From positions 434,001-498,000 of the forward strand of contig NZ_FONS01000002.1 of assembly GCF_900112985.1 (NCBI RefSeq): 64,000 bases of DNA, given 5' to 3'. The notes under the pieces were generated by a model that was not told the origin of the DNA, ran no database searches, and saw only the letters and a program-made list of their open reading frames with translations. Of the stretch, positions 8,843 to 19,469 are shown piece after piece (the stretch's first letter is position 1; every line of letters starts with the position of its first letter). The stretch is from Pedobacter antarcticus. GTDB lineage: Bacteria; Bacteroidota; Bacteroidia; Sphingobacteriales; Sphingobacteriaceae. Made by a program: the position numbers and the translations under genes.

Positions 8843-9478
8843 ATGCCGGTAATCTATAAACATGAAATTGATGAACAGACTACACTAGCGGTCTGGAAAA
8901 TCGAAGAACAGGAACAAGAGCTGATCTCTGGTTTGCAATTAAAGCAACATGAACTGGATTTTATAGCCAGCCTGAACAAAGGGAAAAGACTTCTCCACTG
9001 GTTAAGCACAAGATTACTGCTGCGAACCTTGCTCAATACCTCTGCTTATATTGATGTCCGTATGGACGATCACGGGAAGCCATTTCTATCAGATTCTTCA
9101 TTTCATATTTCCCTGAGCCACTCCTATGATTATGCTGCAGTGATGATCGGAAGAACAAGAAGTGTTGGTGTGGATATTGAGATGATCAAGCCTAAAATTC
9201 AAAGTATAAAGCAGAAGTTCTTATCGCTTACCGAACTTGGAGAGCTAAATCTGGAAACGAACAGCCTGTATATTAGCTGGTGTGCAAAAGAAGCTATTTA
9301 TAAATGGTACGGTAAGAAAGGACTGGAATTCAGAAAGCATATCCGTTTATTGCCATTTATACCTTCTGATCAGGGAGAACTTCAAGCAATTGTTACCTTG
9401 CCTGAAGGACCTAAAATTTTGAAAGTCAGTTATTTTAAAACACAAGACGGCTATATGACCGGTTATATTGTCGCTTAA
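8843..9478 (+). CDS. 4'-phosphopantetheinyl transferase superfamily protein
   Basis: 211 residues. The family's two metal/CoA motifs are present: GVDIE (109-113) and [15 protein letters not shown] (146-160). The preceding [14 protein letters not shown] matches the substrate-binding strand. The family transfers phosphopantetheine from CoA to a serine of carrier proteins. Length and motif spacing fit the Sfp-like monomeric group rather than AcpS. No carrier protein or synthase lies nearby, so the natural substrate is unknown; the fatty-acid ACP is possible. lipB follows after 10 bp, suggesting a shared transcript. Confidence 0.85.
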   Translation: MPVIYKHEIDEQTTLAVWKIEEQEQELISGLQLKQHELDFIASLNKGKRLLHWLSTRLLLRTLLNTSAYIDVRMDDHGKPFLSDSSFHISLSHSYDYAAVMIGRTRSVGVDIEMIKPKIQSIKQKFLSLTELGELNLETNSLYISWCAKEAIYKWYGKKGLEFRKHIRLLPFIPSDQGELQAIVTLPEGPKILKVSYFKTQDGYMTGYIVA

Positions 9479-9488
9479 CAGAACCAAG

Positions 9489-10196
9489 ATGAACAAACAA
9501 GTCAGTTTTCAAGACTGGGGATTAATAGATTATCAGGAAGCCTGGGATAAACAGGAAACTACCCTTCAGGCTACAGTTGCAGTTAAGACGGCGAACAGGA
9601 ATGAAGGGACTAGTAATCCAACACCTAATTACTTGTTCTTTTGTGAGCATCCACATGTTTATACATTGGGTAAAAGCGGGCATGCAGAGTATCTGCTGCT
9701 CGATGAAAAAGGCCTGGAGGATAAAGGAGCTGCCTTTTATAAGATTAATAGGGGTGGTGATATTACCTATCACGGACCGGGACAGCTGGTTGGCTACCCC
9801 ATTCTGGATCTCGATAATTTTTTCACTGATATACATTTATATCTGAGAACACTCGAAGAAGCCGTTATTTTAACCTTGCAGGAATACGGAATCAAAGCCG
9901 GCCGTTACCCCGGATATACGGGAGTCTGGCTGGACGCGGATAATGACAAAGCCCGGAAAATCTGTGCCATGGGTGTGCGGTGCAGCCGTTGGGTAACCAT
10001 GCATGGTTTTGCGTTAAATGTTAATTCCGACCTTGATTATTTCAAGAGTATTGTTCCTTGTGGAATAGACGATAAAGATGTCACCTCCATGGAACGCGAA
10101 CTCGGGTATAAATTACCCATGGAGGAGGTGAAAGAGAAACTTAAAAAGCATATTGCATCACAATTTCAGATGGTAATTAACATTCTGGCAGACTGA
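9489..10196 (+). CDS. lipB: Lipoyl(octanoyl) transferase LipB
   Basis: 235 residues from the ATG at 9489 ([11 protein letters not shown]). An earlier in-frame start at 9468 would overlap the upstream gene. Signatures are [21 protein letters not shown] (shortened here to its core pattern), the lysine-containing ARKICAMGV, and the catalytic cysteine in IVPCGI. The enzyme moves octanoate from octanoyl-ACP to lipoyl domains of 2-oxoacid dehydrogenases. It follows the phosphopantetheinyl transferase, and both act around ACP. The last 20 bp overlap the 3' end of sdaA on the other strand. Confidence 0.95.
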   Translation: MNKQVSFQDWGLIDYQEAWDKQETTLQATVAVKTANRNEGTSNPTPNYLFFCEHPHVYTLGKSGHAEYLLLDEKGLEDKGAAFYKINRGGDITYHGPGQLVGYPILDLDNFFTDIHLYLRTLEEAVILTLQEYGIKAGRYPGYTGVWLDADNDKARKICAMGVRCSRWVTMHGFALNVNSDLDYFKSIVPCGIDDKDVTSMERELGYKLPMEEVKEKLKKHIASQFQMVINILAD

Positions 10197-11604
10197 TAGG
10201 AATATTAGTAGCCAATCCGCCATCGGAAGTTTCTTTGTATTTGGAGTTCATATCCAGCGCAGTTTCCCACATCGTATTTACTACAGCTCCGAGACTTACT
10301 TTTGCTTTGTCAGGATTACTTTGCAAGGCCAGTTGGGAAGCCGTTATCGCCTTAATTGCGCCCATGGTATTCCTCTCTATACAAGGAATCTGTACCAGAC
10401 CGCCAATCGGATCACAGGTTAAACCCAAATGATGTTCCATGGCTATCTCTGCCGCCATCATCACCTGTCGCTGAGAGCCACCCATACATTCTGTCAGTGC
10501 CGCTGCAGCCATAGCTGAAGAAACACCTATCTCTGCCTGGCAGCCGCCCATAGCTGCGGAAATTGTAGCACCTTTTTTAAAGATGCTGCCTATTTCGGAG
10601 GCGCAGGTTATAAATTGAATAATCTGTGCGTCAGAATAGCCGTCGCAGAAAGTAATATAATATTGAAGCACAGCCGGAATTACCCCTGCCGCTCCATTGG
10701 TTGGTGCAGTAACTACCCTGCCAAAAGAAGCATTTTCTTCATTTACGGCAAGCGCGAAACAACTAACCCAGTCCAATGTATAATTAAATCCATTACCACC
10801 TGAACGGATAGCTTCAATCCAGCTTTTATAATCGTGATATTCTTTTTTGCCGATGAGTCTTTTATTCAAAGCGGCAGCCCTGCGGCCAACATTCAGTCCG
10901 CCCGGTAAAAAACCGCCGGTATGACAACCTCTGTACGTGCAGTCCTTCATCACTTCGAAATGGCGTAGTATTCCGGAGCGGGTCTCCGCTTCAGTGCGCC
11001 ATGCCAGTTCATTTTCCATTACCACTTCAGAAACTTTCAGGCCGGTAGTCAGGCACCAGTGCAGCAGATCGCCTGCTTTTTCAATTGGGAAAGGTAGATC
11101 GACCTGTTCCTTCTCTGCTCCGGTATCACCTTCTTTTACAACGAAACCACCACCAATAGAGTAGTAGGTTTCAGAAAAAGCTTTTCCATTATCCAGGAAA
11201 GCCTGAAAAGTTACTGCATTCGGGTGGAAAGGGAGGCTCTCCGAATAAAGGAATAGCAGATCTTCTGTATAGTTAAAACTTATTTTTCTTTCACCACCCA
11301 GTAACAGACCGGCGCCATTTTTCATAGCAGCGACAGTAGGTTCGACAGCATTAACGTCAAAAGTAACAGGATCTGCACCTGCCAGCCCAAGCATAACAGC
11401 GATATCAGTCCCGTGTCCATGCCCGGTTTTGGCTAATGAGCCATAAAGCAGAATCTTCACCTGGCTAACCGATTCCAGTAAATGCTGTGCGGAAAGAGCT
11501 GCTGTAAACTGCTGCGCGGCACGCCATGGCCCAAGAGTATGTGAACTCGAAGGGCCTATGCCGATTTTAAATATATCAAATACAGAGATTTGTTCTCTAA
11601 GCAT
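10177..11604 (-). CDS. sdaA: L-serine ammonia-lyase (iron-sulfur, single chain)
   Basis: 475 residues, a fused beta-alpha form. The N-terminus has [16 protein letters not shown]. The catalytic domain has [17 protein letters not shown], the glycine- and alanine-rich [23 protein letters not shown], and CMGGSQRQ followed by [12 protein letters not shown]; the cysteines in these segments are the likely [4Fe-4S] ligands. It deaminates serine to pyruvate. The 3' end overlaps the lipB 3' end by 20 bp in convergent orientation. No terminator is visible between them. Confidence 0.93.
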   Translation of the reverse strand: MLREQISVFDIFKIGIGPSSSHTLGPWRAAQQFTAALSAQHLLESVSQVKILLYGSLAKTGHGHGTDIAVMLGLAGADPVTFDVNAVEPTVAAMKNGAGLLLGGERKISFNYTEDLLFLYSESLPFHPNAVTFQAFLDNGKAFSETYYSIGGGFVVKEGDTGAEKEQVDLPFPIEKAGDLLHWCLTTGLKVSEVVMENELAWRTEAETRSGILRHFEVMKDCTYRGCHTGGFLPGGLNVGRRAAALNKRLIGKKEYHDYKSWIEAIRSGGNGFNYTLDWVSCFALAVNEENASFGRVVTAPTNGAAGVIPAVLQYYITFCDGYSDAQIIQFITCASEIGSIFKKGATISAAMGGCQAEIGVSSAMAAAALTECMGGSQRQVMMAAEIAMEHHLGLTCDPIGGLVQIPCIERNTMGAIKAITASQLALQSNPDKAKVSLGAVVNTMWETALDMNSKYKETSDGGLATNIPISLPEC

Positions 11605-11638
11605 GATGCAAAACTAATAGATAAAAAGGATAAAAATT

Positions 11639-12295
11639 TTAGAAGTGGAATTCCAGGATGTCTTCGTCCTGCAACAGGTGATCGACAAATTTGTCATGAT
11701 TCCCGGGCTTTCCGGTAGCTGTCCAGCTTCCGCTTATTTTGCCATCTGACATCACTTGTACGCCTCTTTCCATTTGAAGATCAAAGTGCCTGAAATAGTC
11801 TTCATACGAGTCCAGTTTGCCTTTGTCAAATTCCCTGACAATTCGGTACTCCCGGGTAGTGGATCTACGGATAACATATCCCTCCAGGTATGGGAAAGTA
11901 AGTAAGGCCAGCAAAACCAGTAGTGTTACACCTACAGCCTGTTCATAAAAACCAGATCCTATGGCCATGCCAATGGCAGCGACGATCCAGATTACGCAGG
12001 CGGTTGTCAGGCCTTTGATCCTGTTCTCTTCCCTGAAAATTACACCCGCACCCAAAAAACCAATACCTGTGACAATATTGGATGCAATCCTATCCTGACT
12101 GGTGGTTTCAATTTTAACAGAAAGAATAGTGAATAACGTTGCTCCCAAACCAATCATAATCATGGTTTTGAGACCAGCCTGTTTAGCTCTGAGCTCCCGC
12201 TCCAGGCCTATAAGACCACAAAGTAATGTAGCCAAAAGGAATTTATTAACTTCCGACTGAGTAATGAAATGACTGGCTTCTGATAGGTTTTCCAT
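11639..12295 (-). CDS. MgtC/SapB family membrane protein
   Basis: 218 residues. The N-terminal ~150 residues contain four or five hydrophobic segments, with the family motif GLERELRAKQAGLKT after the first. NIVTGIGFLGAGVIF and GLTTACVIWIVAAIGMAIG follow. A soluble C-terminal domain of about 70 residues ends the chain. The family is linked to growth in low magnesium and virulence in some bacteria; the molecular activity is unsettled. It is probably an independent gene: a bidirectional terminator separates it from groEL. Confidence 0.85.
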   Translation of the reverse strand: MENLSEASHFITQSEVNKFLLATLLCGLIGLERELRAKQAGLKTMIMIGLGATLFTILSVKIETTSQDRIASNIVTGIGFLGAGVIFREENRIKGLTTACVIWIVAAIGMAIGSGFYEQAVGVTLLVLLALLTFPYLEGYVIRRSTTREYRIVREFDKGKLDSYEDYFRHFDLQMERGVQVMSDGKISGSWTATGKPGNHDKFVDHLLQDEDILEFHF

Positions 12296-12344
12296 AGCTT
12301 GTTCCAGAGGTCAAAGATAAGTGCTTCCCGGCGTTATTGCATAA

Positions 12345-12378
12345 AAAAAGACCCACTAAAATATAGTGGGTCTTTTTT
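12345..12378. terminator. Bidirectional terminator after groEL
   Basis: An 11-bp stem (aagacccacta / tagtgggtctt) with loop aaata has A and T runs on both sides. It lies 20 bp after the groEL stop codon (minus strand). Confidence 0.85.
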
Positions 12379-12397
12379 AAGCTTTATGGAGGAAGAA

Positions 12398-14038
12398 TTA
12401 CATCATTCCGCCCATGCCACCACCGCCCATAGGAGGCATAGAACCACCAGCAGGACTATCATCTGGCTCATCTGCTAATACACATTCTGTAGTTAACAAC
12501 ATGGCCGCGATAGATGCAGCGTTTTCTAAAGCTACACGACCTACTTTAGTAGGATCAATAACACCAGCACTGATTAAGTTTTCATAAACATCAGTACGGG
12601 CATTGTAACCGAAGTCAGCAGTACCTTCTTTAACTTTTTGAACAACGATAGATCCTTCAATACCTGCATTCTGGCAGATCTGACGTAATGGCTCTTCAAT
12701 TGCACGACGAATAATCTGGATACCAGTAGTTTCATCTTCGTTAGCGCCTTTCATTCCGTCTAATGCTTCGATTGCACGGATGAAAGCAACACCACCACCT
12801 GCTACGATACCTTCTTCAACCGCTGCGCGAGTTGCATGTAAAGCATCATCAACACGGTCTTTTTTCTCTTTCATCTCTACTTCAGATGCTGCACCAACAT
12901 AAAGAACAGCGACACCACCAGCTAATTTAGCCAGACGTTCCTGTAATTTTTCTTTGTCGTAGTCAGATGTAGTAGTTTCAGTAGCTGTTTTAATTTCGCT
13001 AACTCTAGCTCTGATTAAATCAGGGTTACCAAAACCATTGATGATTGTAGTATTGTCTTTATCAACAGTGATTTTTTCTGCAGTACCTAAGTATTCAAGA
13101 TCAGCTGTTTCCAGTTTGTAACCTTTTTCTTCAGAAATTACAGTACCACCAGTTAATACAGCGATATCTTCCAGCATAGCTTTTCTACGGTCACCAAAAC
13201 CAGGAGCTTTAACAGCTACTACTTTCAGGGAACCACGGATTTTGTTAACTACTAAAGTAGCTAAAGCTTCGCCATCTAAGTCTTCTGCAATAATTAATAA
13301 CGGTTTACCAGTCTGAACCTGCTTCTCTAAGATCGGCAGTAATTCTTTCATGTTGCTGATTTTTTTGTCGTAGATCAGGATATAAGGATTTTCCAGTTCT
13401 GCTTCCATTTTGTCAGCATTGGTTACGAAATACGGAGATAAGTAACCACGGTCAAATTGCATACCTTCAACTGTTTTAACTTCAGTTTCAGTACCTTTTG
13501 CTTCTTCAACAGTGATAACACCATCTTTACCTACTTTACCCATTGCTTCAGCAATCAGTGCACCGATTACTTCGTCATTGTTAGCAGAGATAGATGCTAC
13601 TTGTTTAATTTTATTGTTGTCTTCACCAACTGTTTGAGACTGAGCTCTTAAGTTCTCAACGATTGCTGTAACAGCTTTGTCGATACCGCGTTTCAAATCC
13701 ATTGGATTAGCACCTGCAGCAACGTTTTTAATACCTGCTGTTACGATAGCCTGAGCTAAAACAGTAGCAGTAGTTGTACCATCACCTGCGATATCCGCGG
13801 TTTTAGAAGCAACTTCTTTTACCATTTGAGCACCCATGTTTTCGATAGGGTCTTTTAATTCAATTTCTTTGGCAACAGTTACACCATCTTTTGTGATTGC
13901 AGGTGAACCGAATTTTTTATCAATAATTACGTTACGACCTTTAGGTCCTAAAGTTACCTTAACGGCATTAGCCAAAATGTCAACACCTCTTTTCAGGGCG
14001 TCACGGGCTTCTACATTATATTTTACTTGTTTAGACAT
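12398..14038 (-). CDS. groEL: Chaperonin GroEL (60 kDa subunit)
   Basis: 546 residues, full length. Has [17 protein letters not shown], the ATPase motif [12 protein letters not shown], and the C-terminal Gly-Met tail (GGGGMGGMM). Makes the tetradecameric folding chamber with GroES. It lies 68 bp downstream of groES on the same strand, the usual order. Codon use is visibly biased to a few codons, as expected for a highly expressed gene. Confidence 0.98.
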   Translation of the reverse strand: MSKQVKYNVEARDALKRGVDILANAVKVTLGPKGRNVIIDKKFGSPAITKDGVTVAKEIELKDPIENMGAQMVKEVASKTADIAGDGTTTATVLAQAIVTAGIKNVAAGANPMDLKRGIDKAVTAIVENLRAQSQTVGEDNNKIKQVASISANNDEVIGALIAEAMGKVGKDGVITVEEAKGTETEVKTVEGMQFDRGYLSPYFVTNADKMEAELENPYILIYDKKISNMKELLPILEKQVQTGKPLLIIAEDLDGEALATLVVNKIRGSLKVVAVKAPGFGDRRKAMLEDIAVLTGGTVISEEKGYKLETADLEYLGTAEKITVDKDNTTIINGFGNPDLIRARVSEIKTATETTTSDYDKEKLQERLAKLAGGVAVLYVGAASEVEMKEKKDRVDDALHATRAAVEEGIVAGGGVAFIRAIEALDGMKGANEDETTGIQIIRRAIEEPLRQICQNAGIEGSIVVQKVKEGTADFGYNARTDVYENLISAGVIDPTKVGRVALENAASIAAMLLTTECVLADEPDDSPAGGSMPPMGGGGMGGMM

Positions 14039-14106
14039 CTTTGTTTTTGATTAATCAGAATGAATTTTAAATAAAAATTATCTGCGAAATTTTAATTATT
14101 GGAGGA

Positions 14107-14397
14107 TTAAAGCTCGACTGCGTAAATATCAGTTTCGCGCATGATTAAGTAATCTTTGCCTTCATAAGGAAACTCAGTGCCTCCGTATTTGCCGTAAATT
14201 ACTACGTCTCCAACTTTCACAGTTGGTTTTTTACCTTCTGAATCTTCTTCAGAAACAGATACCACAGTTCCTTTTGATGGTTTTTCCTGTGCAGTTTCCG
14301 GAATGTAAAGTCCAGATGCAGTTTTAGTCTCTGCCGGAGCAGGCTCAACAATTACACGATTTGCTGTTCCTGCGATGGTTTTAAGGTTTAAAGCCAT
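14107..14397 (-). CDS. groES: Co-chaperonin GroES
   Basis: 96 residues. Has NRVIVEPAPAETKTASG, the mobile loop region SGLYIPETAQEKPSKG, and the GDVVIYGKYGGTE roof strand. First gene of groES-groEL. Its upstream region (14398-14560) has no CIRCE inverted repeat, so HrcA control of that type is not seen. Confidence 0.97.
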   Translation of the reverse strand: MALNLKTIAGTANRVIVEPAPAETKTASGLYIPETAQEKPSKGTVVSVSEEDSEGKKPTVKVGDVVIYGKYGGTEFPYEGKDYLIMRETDIYAVEL

Positions 14398-14495
14398 AAT
14401 TTAATATAAATTTATTTTTTAGGGTAACATTAAAATTTGTAGATAACTACTTACTAAGTCTGTATCAGTTTTTATGCCAAGCGGGTTTAGCTTGA

Positions 14496-14558
14496 CAAAT
14501 TTACGCAGGCTTGTCAGCTAATGGATTATGCGTCTGATTTTTTGTGTCAGACTGGCAG
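14496..14558 (-). promoter_or_regulatory. groES promoter with upstream CTGCCA/CTGAC elements
   Basis: On the minus strand TAAATTTG (14503-14496) matches the Bacteroidota -7 box, 98 bp before groES. About 43 bp further upstream is CTGCCAGTCTGAC (14558-14546), followed by an inverted TCAGAC and another CTGACA. Nearly the same 13-mer precedes secA (53302). A stress-related activator site is an inference. Confidence 0.4.
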
Positions 14559-14560
14559 AA

Positions 14561-14600
14561 TAAAAAAAAGGCCCGTCAGCGTTTAAATTCTGACGGGCCT
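14561..14600 (-). terminator. Terminator after secG
   Basis: A 10-bp stem (aggcccgtca 14569-14578, tgacgggcct 14591-14600) is followed on the minus strand by eight T. It ends the secG transcript, 25 bp after its stop codon. Confidence 0.9.
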
Positions 14601-14625
14601 GATTATGCCTTGATAGCTTTAAATA

Positions 14626-14979
14626 TTATTTAGCAGTATCTGCTGGTGCTGGTGCCGGCGCAGTTGTCTGCGGAGCAACATTTCCACCAATCGGAGAAGG
14701 CGTAGGTGTTTTATCCAGGTGTTCCTGAATTTTAGAACTTCCGCTGCCTGTACTGGCGCCACCGGTTTTACCAATAGTGGTAATAGCCAGAGAGATCACA
14801 ACAATCAGTGTTAACAATACCCAGGTGCCTTTTTCTAAAACGTCTCCGGTGCGTTGTACACCAAACATGTTACTGCCGGATCCGCCTGTTGCAAGACCAC
14901 CACCTTTTGGGTTTTGTATCAAAACAAACAGCCCTAGAGCAACACAAATAATGATTAATAAAATAATTAAAAAAAGCAT
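14626..14979 (-). CDS. secG: Preprotein translocase subunit SecG
   Basis: 117 residues. Two transmembrane helices (about 1-21 and 52-70) flank the conserved loop QNPKGGGLATGGSGSNMFG. A low-complexity Pro/Ala/Thr tail follows. SecG assists SecYE during SecA-driven export. It is the last gene of a minus-strand run that includes lptE and the TPR-like gene, 14 bp after the latter. Confidence 0.93.
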   Translation of the reverse strand: MLFLIILLIIICVALGLFVLIQNPKGGGLATGGSGSNMFGVQRTGDVLEKGTWVLLTLIVVISLAITTIGKTGGASTGSGSSKIQEHLDKTPTPSPIGGNVAPQTTAPAPAPADTAK

Positions 14980-14993
14980 AGTATGTTAAATGG

Positions 14994-16085
14994 TTAAATT
15001 TTCTTTTGAATACCTTGGATAAGGTCGGCAAAGTAACGGCTTTTTTCTGGAAACTTCAAACTTAATTTTTCATAAGTATCTATCGCCTTGTCGTAAAGCA
15101 TTTGCTCTATGTAAATGTTAGCCAGGGTCTCTGACACCAGGTCATTCTGGTCTTCGGCACTCTTTTTAGCCTTATTTTCCGTGTCGATCTGCTCAGCTTT
15201 TGGCGGGTTGATCTGCGGGTCATTTTTAATAAAACTCTCGATCAGTTCGAACTCTTTTCCGGTATGTTTTGGTTTATCTTCAGCCTCCGGTAATTCCGCC
15301 TGCCCGGTAAGCGGACTTTGCAGGTGAAAAATATGTTCTACATATTGCTGTTGTAATTCAGGAGAGTCATTATTTCTGGTTTTCTGAACTGCATAGGGCT
15401 GAAAAATACTCTGATGTTCTTTGCGGGTTTTAGCCAGCCACCATAAAAACGTATAGGGTAGTTTCTCATCATGATAATTACTGACACTGCTTTTTTCTTC
15501 TGGTTCAGCCGGCTCCACTTTTTCTTCGGTCTGTACTGGCGCAGTAACCTGAAGCTCCTGTTCCTGAATTTCTGCCGGAGCCTCCGTCCCAAAGTTTTGC
15601 TCAAAAGCAAAAAAATCAGAGGAAGCAATACTTTCCACAGCAAAATCATGTTCCGGCGACGGTCTGCGTGGCGCGTCCGCAGCAGGCTGTGTTCCGTTAC
15701 GGAAAGGACGATATTCTGTGTTTTCAGTTTCCGCAGGTTGTTCAGTTGCAGCCGCACTCAGAACGTGCAGGATTTCATGTGGTTGACTGGTTGCCGGATG
15801 CTGATCTGCAGATAGTGCTATAACCGATAAGTTCCGGGAATAAAATTCCTTCTGTTTAATAAAATTATGGAGTGAAGTCCCTCCAGTGTAAAAAGCGGCA
15901 GTAGCAAATACCTGTTCTTTTTCAGGTTCCTGCATCAGGGCCCTGGCAAGCAGTAGGTGCAGTGGCTGAAAATAAGGATATTCCTGAATTAATTCTTGCA
16001 GCATGAATCGATCAGCAGGGCCTGCTTTTGCAGGGTCCGCCAATAATTCTGACAGTTGATTTTTAAGATGATTATCCAGCTCCAC
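14994..16085 (-). CDS. Hypothetical protein with C-terminal TPR-like helices
   Basis: 363 residues, no signal peptide. The first ~110 residues are helical (QELIQEYPYFQPLHLLLARAL). A long acidic, Pro/Glu/Gln-rich and probably disordered middle follows (about 110-215). The C-terminal ~45 residues read as one TPR-like hairpin (ETLANIYIEQMLYDKAIDTYEKL). It sits between lptE and secG with 36 and 14 bp gaps, which suggests a link to envelope biogenesis, but no function is recognised. Confidence 0.7.
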   Translation of the reverse strand: MELDNHLKNQLSELLADPAKAGPADRFMLQELIQEYPYFQPLHLLLARALMQEPEKEQVFATAAFYTGGTSLHNFIKQKEFYSRNLSVIALSADQHPATSQPHEILHVLSAAATEQPAETENTEYRPFRNGTQPAADAPRRPSPEHDFAVESIASSDFFAFEQNFGTEAPAEIQEQELQVTAPVQTEEKVEPAEPEEKSSVSNYHDEKLPYTFLWWLAKTRKEHQSIFQPYAVQKTRNNDSPELQQQYVEHIFHLQSPLTGQAELPEAEDKPKHTGKEFELIESFIKNDPQINPPKAEQIDTENKAKKSAEDQNDLVSETLANIYIEQMLYDKAIDTYEKLSLKFPEKSRYFADLIQGIQKKI

Positions 16086-16121
16086 GTGACTAAGTTAAAC
16101 AATGAAATTTAATTTTCCTCT

Positions 16122-16631
16122 TTACCACTGCGCAAAAGCACGGTTAAAGATGTCTTCAATAAGCTGAGCATTAATTTCCCTGATAAACTGCTGTTGCTGT
16201 GATTCCAGTGTCTGTCCGGTTGCAGGAAATTCTCTGAACCTTTCGAAGGACTCTTCAAAACTCTGTTTAGGGTCTAAGTTACTGGTATATTTAACGCTGA
16301 TTCTAATGGTCAGTTTATTCGTTCCTGCACTTGGTGAATTATTATTTTGCAGGGAGGTCGGGCGGATATCGTAACCTGTAATCCTGCCTTCGAATATAGC
16401 ATCGGCATCATTATTCCGGATCGCCAGACTGGTCTGGTTACGAATCCTTGTTTTCAGGGCTTCAGTAAAGTCCTGGCTCAGGGTAGGAATAACCAGTGGC
16501 GCATTATTCTCGAAATATAAAACAGCTACTGTTTTCATAGCCGGTGGAATAGAAGCTCCGTTTAATTTGATGGAGCAGGAATGCAGCACTGACGCGAAAG
16601 GGATCAACAACAGTAAAAATATTTTTTTCAT
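16122..16631 (-). CDS. lptE: LptE-family outer-membrane lipoprotein
   Basis: 169 residues. The signal sequence ends in a lipobox-like LHSC (Cys19). The mature part has ASIPPAMKTVAVLYFENNA and DAIFEGRITGYDIRPTS, the usual pattern of the Bacteroidota LptE family, which plugs the LptD barrel in LPS export. It starts 3 bp after the sigma-54 activator gene on the same strand, so they are almost certainly co-transcribed. Confidence 0.85.
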   Translation of the reverse strand: MKKIFLLLLIPFASVLHSCSIKLNGASIPPAMKTVAVLYFENNAPLVIPTLSQDFTEALKTRIRNQTSLAIRNNDADAIFEGRITGYDIRPTSLQNNNSPSAGTNKLTIRISVKYTSNLDPKQSFEESFERFREFPATGQTLESQQQQFIREINAQLIEDIFNRAFAQW

Positions 16632-16634
16632 TGC

Positions 16635-17867
16635 TTAATTTAAATTCAGTTCTTTAATTTTTCTGTAGAGCGTCCGTTCTGAAATTCCCAGTTCCTGTGC
16701 AGCAAATTTCCGCTTGCCTTTATGCTTTTTTAAAGCCTTTTTAATCAGGTCAGATTCTTTGTCGATCAGGGAAAGTGATTCTTCCACTTCTTCTGCATCA
16801 TGCGTGTAATTATAATCTACCGGGGCATTTTGAGAAGGTTTTTTAATAGTCAGCGTATTCTCGTGGCTCATTTCCGGATCTACATCCTGGTAAAGCTGAT
16901 TAATATAATGCGGGTTCTCAGCCATGATATGCGAGGTGTTACCACCGCTCTGAATAATTTCTGCAACCAGTTTTTTCAGGTCCATCATATCCTTTTTCAT
17001 ATCAAAGAGAACTTTGTATAAAATATCACGTTCAGAAAAATCCTCTTTATTATTATTGTTAATAGCCATAGGAAGATTGCTGCCACCTTCATTTGGAATA
17101 TAGTTCATTAGTGCCTGTGCGGTGACATTTCTGTCTTTCTCTAACACACAAACCTGTTCTGCAATATTCTTCAGTTGTCTGACATTTCCAGGCCAGCTGT
17201 AATTTGTCAGTAACTGGATAGCTTCATTGTCCAGCTGAATGCCGGGGCTGCGGTATTTATCGCTGAAATCGGCAGAGAACTTACGGAATAATAAGTAAAT
17301 ATCTTCTTTACGCTCCTGTAAAGCCGGAATGCGCAATGGAACGGTATTTAATCTATAATAAAGATCTTCTCTGAATTTTCCAGATTTAACCCGGTTATAT
17401 ACATCAACGTTGGTTGCAGCAATGATCCGGACATCTGTCTTCTGCACTTTGGAAGAACCTACCCGCAGGTATTCACCGCTTTCCAGAATTCTCAGCAGGC
17501 GTGCCTGCGTACCAAGAGGTAGCTCTGCCACCTCATCCAGAAAGATTGTACCGCCATTTGCTACTTCAAAGTATCCTTTGCGCGCTTCGTGTGCGCCGGT
17601 AAAAGAGCCTTTCTCATGGCCGAATAATTCCGAATCAATTGTACCCTCCGGAATAGCTCCGCAATTCACTGCGATAAAAGAACCATGTTTACGGGCACTG
17701 ATCTGGTGAATGATATGGGAAAAAACTTCTTTACCACTACCACTTTCGCCCGTGATCAGCACGGACATATCTGTCGGGGCTACCTGCCTGGCAATATCTA
17801 TTGCACGGTTGAGCAAGGGTGAGCCGCCAATAATTCCAAATCGGTTTTTGATATCCTGTACGTCCAA
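16635..17867 (-). CDS. Sigma-54-dependent activator lacking an input domain
   Basis: 410 residues. The AAA+ domain starts almost at once: Walker A GESGSGKE (near 41-48), the sigma-54 contact loop GSFTGA (usual form GAFTGA), Walker B GTIFLDEVAEL, and the R-finger segment FREDLYYRLNTVPLRIPAL. A ~130-residue linker leads to a Fis-type HTH at the C-terminus (ALKKHKGKRKFAAQELGIS then RTLYRKIKEL). There is no receiver, GAF or PAS domain, so activity may be constitutive or controlled by a partner. It is placed between miaB and lptE with short gaps. Its targets are unknown. Confidence 0.88.
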   Translation of the reverse strand: MDVQDIKNRFGIIGGSPLLNRAIDIARQVAPTDMSVLITGESGSGKEVFSHIIHQISARKHGSFIAVNCGAIPEGTIDSELFGHEKGSFTGAHEARKGYFEVANGGTIFLDEVAELPLGTQARLLRILESGEYLRVGSSKVQKTDVRIIAATNVDVYNRVKSGKFREDLYYRLNTVPLRIPALQERKEDIYLLFRKFSADFSDKYRSPGIQLDNEAIQLLTNYSWPGNVRQLKNIAEQVCVLEKDRNVTAQALMNYIPNEGGSNLPMAINNNNKEDFSERDILYKVLFDMKKDMMDLKKLVAEIIQSGGNTSHIMAENPHYINQLYQDVDPEMSHENTLTIKKPSQNAPVDYNYTHDAEEVEESLSLIDKESDLIKKALKKHKGKRKFAAQELGISERTLYRKIKELNLN

Positions 17868-17900
17868 AATAAAAGTATGTTTTGTAAAAAAATCAGTTTG

Positions 17901-19334
17901 TTAATCTGCAATTCTGCCCAGAAGGGTCGCTGATGTACAACGCTCAATCACGACATTTACATATTGACCGGGCTTAACATTTTCGACAGCCGGAAATACG
18001 ATCATTGCATTCTGGTCATTTCTGCCGCAAAGGTCAAGGTCCGATTTTTTTGAATAGCCTTCTACGAGAATTCTAACTGTTTTGCCAACAGATTCCTGCA
18101 AACGTTTCCGGGATGACTCCTGTTGTTTCAGCAGAATTTCTTTCAGCCTGCGTTTTTTGACTTCCTCAGGAACATCATCCTCCAGTTTACGGGCGGCCAT
18201 TGTTCCTGGTCTTTCCGAATAGCTGAAACAGAATGCAAAATCATAATCCACATAATCCATCATGCTCAAGGTTTCCTGGAATTCCTCTTCTGTCTCCGAG
18301 CAGAAACCCGCAATGATGTCCGTAGAGATGGCACATTCAGGAATGATACTTCGGATTGCATCCACGCGGTTAATATACCATTCTCTTGTGTAGGTCCTGT
18401 TCATCAGTTCCAATACTCTGGTACTGCCCGACTGAACCGGCAGATGGATATTGTTACAGATATTATCGTGTTTTTTAATTGTATATAGTACCTCGTCGGT
18501 AATGTCTTTCGGGTGTGAAGTGGAGAAACGTACACGGAGTTCCGGGCTGATCAATGCAACCTTTTCGAGTAATTGTGCGAAATTAACCATGGTTTCAGCC
18601 TGGTCATCTGCCTGATCAGATCCTTTCCATTTATAAGAATCCACGTTTTGCCCCAGCAGTGTAACTTCTTTGTAACCACGTTCATGCAGGTCCTGTGCTT
18701 CCGCCAGAATTGAATGCGGATCACGGCTGCGTTCACGTCCCCTGGTAAAAGGAACCACACAGAAAGAACACATGTTATCGCAACCTCTCATAATAGAGAT
18801 AAAAGCAGTAATCCCATTTCCGTTCAGACGAACCGGGCTGATATCAGCATAGGTCTCCTCGCGTGATAAGAGCACATTAATTGCTTTCTGGCCTTCTCCA
18901 ACCTGCTCAAGCAGTGCTGGCAGATCACGGTAAGCATCAGGTCCGACTACAACATCGACAAGTTTTTCCTCTTCCAGAAATTTAGATTTTAATCTTTCGG
19001 CCATGCAGCCCAGTACACCAACGATCAGTTTCGGGTTTTTACGTTTTTCAATTCCGAACTGTGATAAGCGATTTCTAACACGCTGTTCTGCGTTTTCCCG
19101 GATCGAGCAGGTATTAATGAAGATGGCGTCCGCTTCCTGATAATTTCCTGTTGTCTCAAAACCCTGGTCGAGCAGAATAGAAGCTACAATTTCAGAATCG
19201 GCAAAATTCATCTGACAACCATAACTTTCAATATATAGCTTTCTGGCATTAAGGGCTTTAGGTGCATCAATAATCAGGGCTTCACCCTGACGCTCTTCAT
19301 CGTGTGTCTTATCTGTTAGCTGTAAATCGATCAT
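17901..19334 (-). CDS. miaB: tRNA-2-methylthio-N6-dimethylallyladenosine synthase MiaB
   Basis: 477 residues. The UPF0004 domain has three cysteines ([23 protein letters not shown]) for one [4Fe-4S] cluster. The radical-SAM motif is CDNMCSFC, followed by [12 protein letters not shown]-terminal TRAM domain ends with [18 protein letters not shown]. It methylthiolates i6A37 of tRNAs reading UNN codons. It is 33 bp upstream of the sigma-54 activator gene, and divergent from the first AsmA-like gene. Confidence 0.95.
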   Translation of the reverse strand: MIDLQLTDKTHDEERQGEALIIDAPKALNARKLYIESYGCQMNFADSEIVASILLDQGFETTGNYQEADAIFINTCSIRENAEQRVRNRLSQFGIEKRKNPKLIVGVLGCMAERLKSKFLEEEKLVDVVVGPDAYRDLPALLEQVGEGQKAINVLLSREETYADISPVRLNGNGITAFISIMRGCDNMCSFCVVPFTRGRERSRDPHSILAEAQDLHERGYKEVTLLGQNVDSYKWKGSDQADDQAETMVNFAQLLEKVALISPELRVRFSTSHPKDITDEVLYTIKKHDNICNNIHLPVQSGSTRVLELMNRTYTREWYINRVDAIRSIIPECAISTDIIAGFCSETEEEFQETLSMMDYVDYDFAFCFSYSERPGTMAARKLEDDVPEEVKKRRLKEILLKQQESSRKRLQESVGKTVRILVEGYSKKSDLDLCGRNDQNAMIVFPAVENVKPGQYVNVVIERCTSATLLGRIAD

Positions 19335-19469
19335 ATCGGATTAAATGTTACTAGGCGCAAAAATACTAAATATAATTCGTAAATGACAAATTGGCAGCAT
19401 TTAAAAAGATCTGATGAATGTCAAACATTGTCCTGTACACATTTGTCTCTGTATACAAATACCCGGTTT

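Noticed and set aside
14398..14560. CIRCE element upstream of groES
   Set aside because: No TTAGCACTC/GAGTGCTAA repeat could be found.
15338..15815. Frames of 114-139 codons on both strands within the TPR-like gene
   Set aside because: Alternate-frame shadows of the biased disordered region.
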